NCBI GenBank assembly: GCA_002749285.1
Contig: PDPR01000019.1
Coordinates: 1-55,254 of the forward strand
Direction of reading: 5' to 3'
Source: Maribacter sp.
GTDB taxonomy: Bacteria; Bacteroidota; Bacteroidia; Flavobacteriales; Flavobacteriaceae
Length of the DNA stretch: 55,254 bases
Below are positions 52,356-55,254 of this stretch, in pieces. Below the pieces are notes generated by a model that saw only the letters and a list, made by a program, of their open reading frames with translations, ran no database searches and was not told the DNA's origin. Each line of letters starts with the position of its first letter. Position 1 is the stretch's first letter. A program made the translations under genes and the position numbers.

Positions 52356-53444
52356 ATGACAGCCAAAACAATTGCAGACGGCATTTTAAGGGCGATAGCT
52401 ATCCTTGTCGGTGTTTTCCTGACCTTATTGTTCCTGTATAAAATACAATCGGTATTGATCTATATGGCCATAGCCTTGGTCGCTTCACTTTTGGGAAGAC
52501 CCATAGTCCTGTTCCTTCGCAGAAGGCTTAAATTCAACAACACCTTGGCGGTAATCCTCACAATGTTACTTTTTATTGGGATTATCGCTGGTATTATAGC
52601 CCTGTTCATTCCTCTTATTGTCGCCCAGGGACAAAATCTTTCATTACTCGATATCGATGCCCTTCAGGGCAATTTTGAACACCTGTACCGGCAAGTGACC
52701 GAATATTTTGGATTGAGCCCCATTGAAGTTGAACAGGGTATAAAGGACTCTAAAATATTCGCCGACTTGGATTTTAGGTTTATCCCTAATTTCCTGAATT
52801 CGTTTGTCGGGGTTCTCGGTAGTTTGAGTATTGGCCTGTTCAGTGTGCTTTTTATCGCATTTTTCTTTTTAAAGGACAGTAAATTGTTTGAGGAAGGCCT
52901 TCTGATATTCATACCGGAAAACAAGGAAAGCCGTCTAAAAAAATCTTTGGACACGATCAAGGACCTACTTTCAAGGTACTTCGTTGGACTGGTCCTACAA
53001 ATCTTGATCTTGTTCGTAATCTACTCTATAGTCCTGTTTATTTTCGGTATAGAGAATGCAATTGTCATTGCCTTTCTATGTGCCCTGTTGAACTTGATTC
53101 CCTATATAGGACCGGTTATCGGCGGGATACTCATGCTGACCCTAACGATGACCAGCAATCTAGGGGCCGATTTTAGCACGGTGACCCTCCCCAAGACCAT
53201 ATATGTAATGATTGGTTTTGCCTTTGGCCAACTGGTGGATAATTTCTTCTCGCAACCTTATATTTTCTCCAACAGTGTCAAATCACATCCCTTGGAGATC
53301 TTCTTGGTCATCATCATAGGGGGATTGTTATTTGGAATTGCCGGAATGATCATTGCAGTACCCGGTTACACTGCCATAAAAGTGATCTTAAAGGAGTTTT
53401 TAGCGGAAAACAAGATTGTGAGATCCTTGACCAAAAACCTATAG
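52356..53444 (+). CDS. AI-2E family (PerM/YdiK-type) permease
   Basis: This encodes 362 residues with about eight membrane segments: AIAILVGVFLTLLFLYKI, LAVILTMLLFIGIIAGIIAL, VLGSLSIGLFSVLFIAFFFL, ILILFVIYSIVLFIFGIENA, AIVIAFLCALLNLIPYIGPV and more. The stretch LLNLIPYIGPVIGGIL is the hallmark of the family, once named for autoinducer-2 export; other members are Na+/H+ antiporters or of unknown role. It lies in the inner membrane. It follows the DUF4159 gene by three bases. Substrate not known. Confidence 0.92.
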   Translation: MTAKTIADGILRAIAILVGVFLTLLFLYKIQSVLIYMAIALVASLLGRPIVLFLRRRLKFNNTLAVILTMLLFIGIIAGIIALFIPLIVAQGQNLSLLDIDALQGNFEHLYRQVTEYFGLSPIEVEQGIKDSKIFADLDFRFIPNFLNSFVGVLGSLSIGLFSVLFIAFFFLKDSKLFEEGLLIFIPENKESRLKKSLDTIKDLLSRYFVGLVLQILILFVIYSIVLFIFGIENAIVIAFLCALLNLIPYIGPVIGGILMLTLTMTSNLGADFSTVTLPKTIYVMIGFAFGQLVDNFFSQPYIFSNSVKSHPLEIFLVIIIGGLLFGIAGMIIAVPGYTAIKVILKEFLAENKIVRSLTKNL

Positions 53445-53451
53445 TCCCATT

Positions 53452-54636
53452 TTGAACAAAAACATATTAGATACTGGTGCACAAGACTTCATAAACAAAC
53501 ATCTGGATACCGATATCATATCGGTCATCCTTAAAAAAAGTCCTTTTCAGAAAATTTCACCCCAAGAGCTGGCCGAACAGATACAGGCCAAGAAAAAGTG
53601 TATAAAAAAGCTCCCCATCTGGTTCGATACGCCTAATATATATTACCCTAACAGATTGAACATTGAACAATGTTCCTCCGAGGCCACGGCCAAGTACAAG
53701 GCAAGTATACTTAGTGGGGAAACACTCGTTGACCTGACCGGGGGATTCGGTGTTGACACTTATTTCTTCAGCAAAAGGGTAGACAGGGTTTTTCATTGCG
53801 AAATCAACAAAGACCTATCGGGGATCGCCGCGCATAATCTTGGGACCCTAGGGGTTGGGAACATCGATTTCATACCCAAGGATGGTTTGGGATTTTTAAA
53901 GGACTCTTGTCAAAGATTCGATTGGCTATATATCGACCCTTCCAGAAGGTCCGAAAACAAGGGAAAGGTCTTTCTGCTTTCGGATTGCACCCCGAATACC
54001 ATTGAACACCTACCCTTGCTTTTTCAGAAATCGAAACACATTATGATAAAGACCTCCCCCCTATTGGATATCACAAGTGGGCTAAACCAATTAAGGCATG
54101 TAAAGGAAATCCATGTCGTGGCTTTAAAGAATGAGGTCAAGGAACTACTCTGGGTGCTGGAAGAGGGATATGGGGGCGAGACAAATGTTAAGGCATTGAA
54201 CCTTATCGAGCCTAAACCACAACTCTATGATTTTGATCTTTCAGAGGAGAAAAACACCTCTCCCACCTACGAACTCCCCCTAGACTATTTATATGAGCCT
54301 AATGCCGCCTTGTTAAAGGCAGGTGCCTTCAAAATCCTCTCAAAAGCATTTAAGGTAGATAAGCTTCATGGGCATTCCCATTTATTCACATCAAAGGATC
54401 TGATGGAATTTCCCGGCAGGGTATTCAAAATCAAGAAAGTAACAGGGTACAATAAAAAAGAAATCAAGGATCTGGTCGGTTCCCAAGCCAATATCACCGT
54501 AAGGAACTTTCCGGAAAGTGTAGCCACTATCCGAAAAAAACACAAGATCAAGGATGGTGGGGAGGTCTATTTATTCTTTACTAGGTTAAAGAATGACCAA
54601 CTGGCAATAATCAAAGCTTCCAAGGTCGTGCCATGA
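53452..54636 (+). CDS. Class I SAM-dependent methyltransferase with THUMP-like domain
   Basis: This encodes 394 residues from a TTG start at 53452 (MNKNILDTGAQDFINKHLDT), seven bases after the permease gene; no ATG is near and the family start fits. The central part has the SAM-binding motif ETLVDLTGGFGVDTYFFSKR and the acidic FHCEINKDLS; the motif DWLYIDPSRRSENKGKVFLL (DPxR) is a feature of this Bacteroidota group, whose C-terminus is described as THUMP-like. Likely an RNA methyltransferase, in line with the rsmE gene at the head of the run, but the target is unknown. Confidence 0.85.
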   Translation: MNKNILDTGAQDFINKHLDTDIISVILKKSPFQKISPQELAEQIQAKKKCIKKLPIWFDTPNIYYPNRLNIEQCSSEATAKYKASILSGETLVDLTGGFGVDTYFFSKRVDRVFHCEINKDLSGIAAHNLGTLGVGNIDFIPKDGLGFLKDSCQRFDWLYIDPSRRSENKGKVFLLSDCTPNTIEHLPLLFQKSKHIMIKTSPLLDITSGLNQLRHVKEIHVVALKNEVKELLWVLEEGYGGETNVKALNLIEPKPQLYDFDLSEEKNTSPTYELPLDYLYEPNAALLKAGAFKILSKAFKVDKLHGHSHLFTSKDLMEFPGRVFKIKKVTGYNKKEIKDLVGSQANITVRNFPESVATIRKKHKIKDGGEVYLFFTRLKNDQLAIIKASKVVP

Positions 54637-55254
54637 CCACTTCCATTAAGACCTGGGGTTGTCACCTTTTTCCGGGCATGAATTCAAGACCGTTTGTTGC
54701 AAAACGGATATCCCGGGAACATGGAAAGACGGGTTTACGGTACAGGGTCAAAAGCACAGGCGGCCCGATCGAGTTACGCTGGCAGATGGATTAGGGACAG
54801 GTGCGCAAAGAACCCATAAATGGCGTAAAGCAGCAAAAGCCGTTAATGGCCCTGGACCAGAAAGGCCAATGACAGGAAGCGCATTGGAAGTCAAAAGGTT
54901 ACGGAAGGCCCTTAAATAAAAAGGACTTGGGCCCGGGATATTGAAAAAGGCCGTCCATATCTTCTCCAAGAGCGGTGGGGAACCCATGGGCCCATAGCCG
55001 GCCATGGGAACTTATATCCTATCGAGAGGGGATGTGCAGGGTTTTAAAAATAAGCAGGGGCAGTTTTGTAGATGGCCTGTCCACAGATCTAGTAGAACAA
55101 GGATCCGATAAGGGCAAAGGGCGTTGTCCCACTAGGGCCGTAGCACGGTCAGGATGCGATAACCATCGTATACCCGTAGGGTCTCTGGAATCATGCGGGG
55201 GAACAATCGGACTGGCAAACATAGAAAGGGGCCCAACCATAGTTGTGTCCATCG
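54637..55254. other. Right-edge stretch without supported gene
   Basis: About 620 bases after the methyltransferase gene contain only short open frames with unlikely composition and no credible ribosome-binding site. GC is a little above the window mean. I see no repeat shared with the rest of the window, no RNA gene and no clear terminator. It could be decayed coding sequence or the flank of another element outside the window. Confidence 0.5.

Noticed and set aside
54659..54919. 86-residue open frame after the last methyltransferase gene
   Set aside because: No ribosome-binding site, unlikely residue composition and no resemblance to any family.

Overview
The window is chromosomal DNA of a Flavobacteriaceae-type member of the Bacteroidota; the genus cannot be fixed from the sequence. 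The case rests on a menaquinone set (MenD, MenF, a hotdog thioesterase), BshA of bacillithiol synthesis, Bacteroidota-restricted families (DUF2853, DUF4159, the so-called ABC transporter ATPase family, an LptD-like protein, TamB) and repeated matches to the Bacteroidota promoter form TTG...TAnnTTTG. Base composition is around 40-45 % GC in the core, with AT-rich islands at 1-1740 and 49.4-50.4 kb.

Layout. 1-3.6 kb is an accessory, partly decayed region: a TetR-type regulator cut by the left edge, two AT-rich lipoprotein genes, and a broken copy of a TetR - methyltransferase - ABC exporter cassette carrying the same promoter and operator as the intact tetR. 3.6-8.3 kb (minus strand) holds a CvfB-type S1 protein, then thioesterase-menF-menD-DUF2853. 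8.3-11.2 kb holds a broken esterase gene, a YD-repeat-like secreted protein and a frameshifted metallophosphoesterase. 11.2-16.7 kb is core: dnaK, purC, phoH and a divergent SAM hydrolase, with a decayed patch between dnaK and purC (toxin-like fragment, solo IS982 end). 17.2-20.7 kb has dnaN, a DUF4870 protein and mnmE. 20.7-22 kb is transposase debris and dispersed repeats. 22-28.7 kb has msrA, an OmpA-family gene broken just after its signal peptide, a lipoprotein, bshA and a GH3/beta-lactamase fusion. 28.8-33.9 kb is one minus-strand cluster (amidase, MCE protein, two Fe-S oxidoreductase subunits, a small conserved protein). 34-37.2 kb is lptD-like plus ridA; 37.2-40.1 kb is pfkA-gap-nagK-like; 40.4-45.8 kb is the divergent pair tamB and tsaD; 46-48.4 kb is a GbsR-regulated cluster with a recognisable operator; 48.7-50.8 kb is a lipoprotein and nested mobile elements; 51-54.6 kb is a plus-strand run (rsmE, DUF4159, AI-2E family permease, methyltransferase); the last 600 bp shows no supported gene.

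Functional threads are respiration (menaquinone, Fe-S oxidoreductase), envelope building and turnover (LptD-like, TamB, MCE protein, amidase, GH3 enzyme), thiol and oxidative protection (BshA, MsrA) and translation or tRNA modification (MnmE, TsaD, RsmE). The core genes are intact, while many accessory genes carry frameshifts or stops, which points to real decay more than to sequencing error. I did not find a clearly novel multi-gene system. The best leads are the duplicated operator of the TetR cassette, the GbsR operator with a possibly leaderless promoter, and three families of small dispersed repeats, one of them next to an IS200-type transposase remnant.
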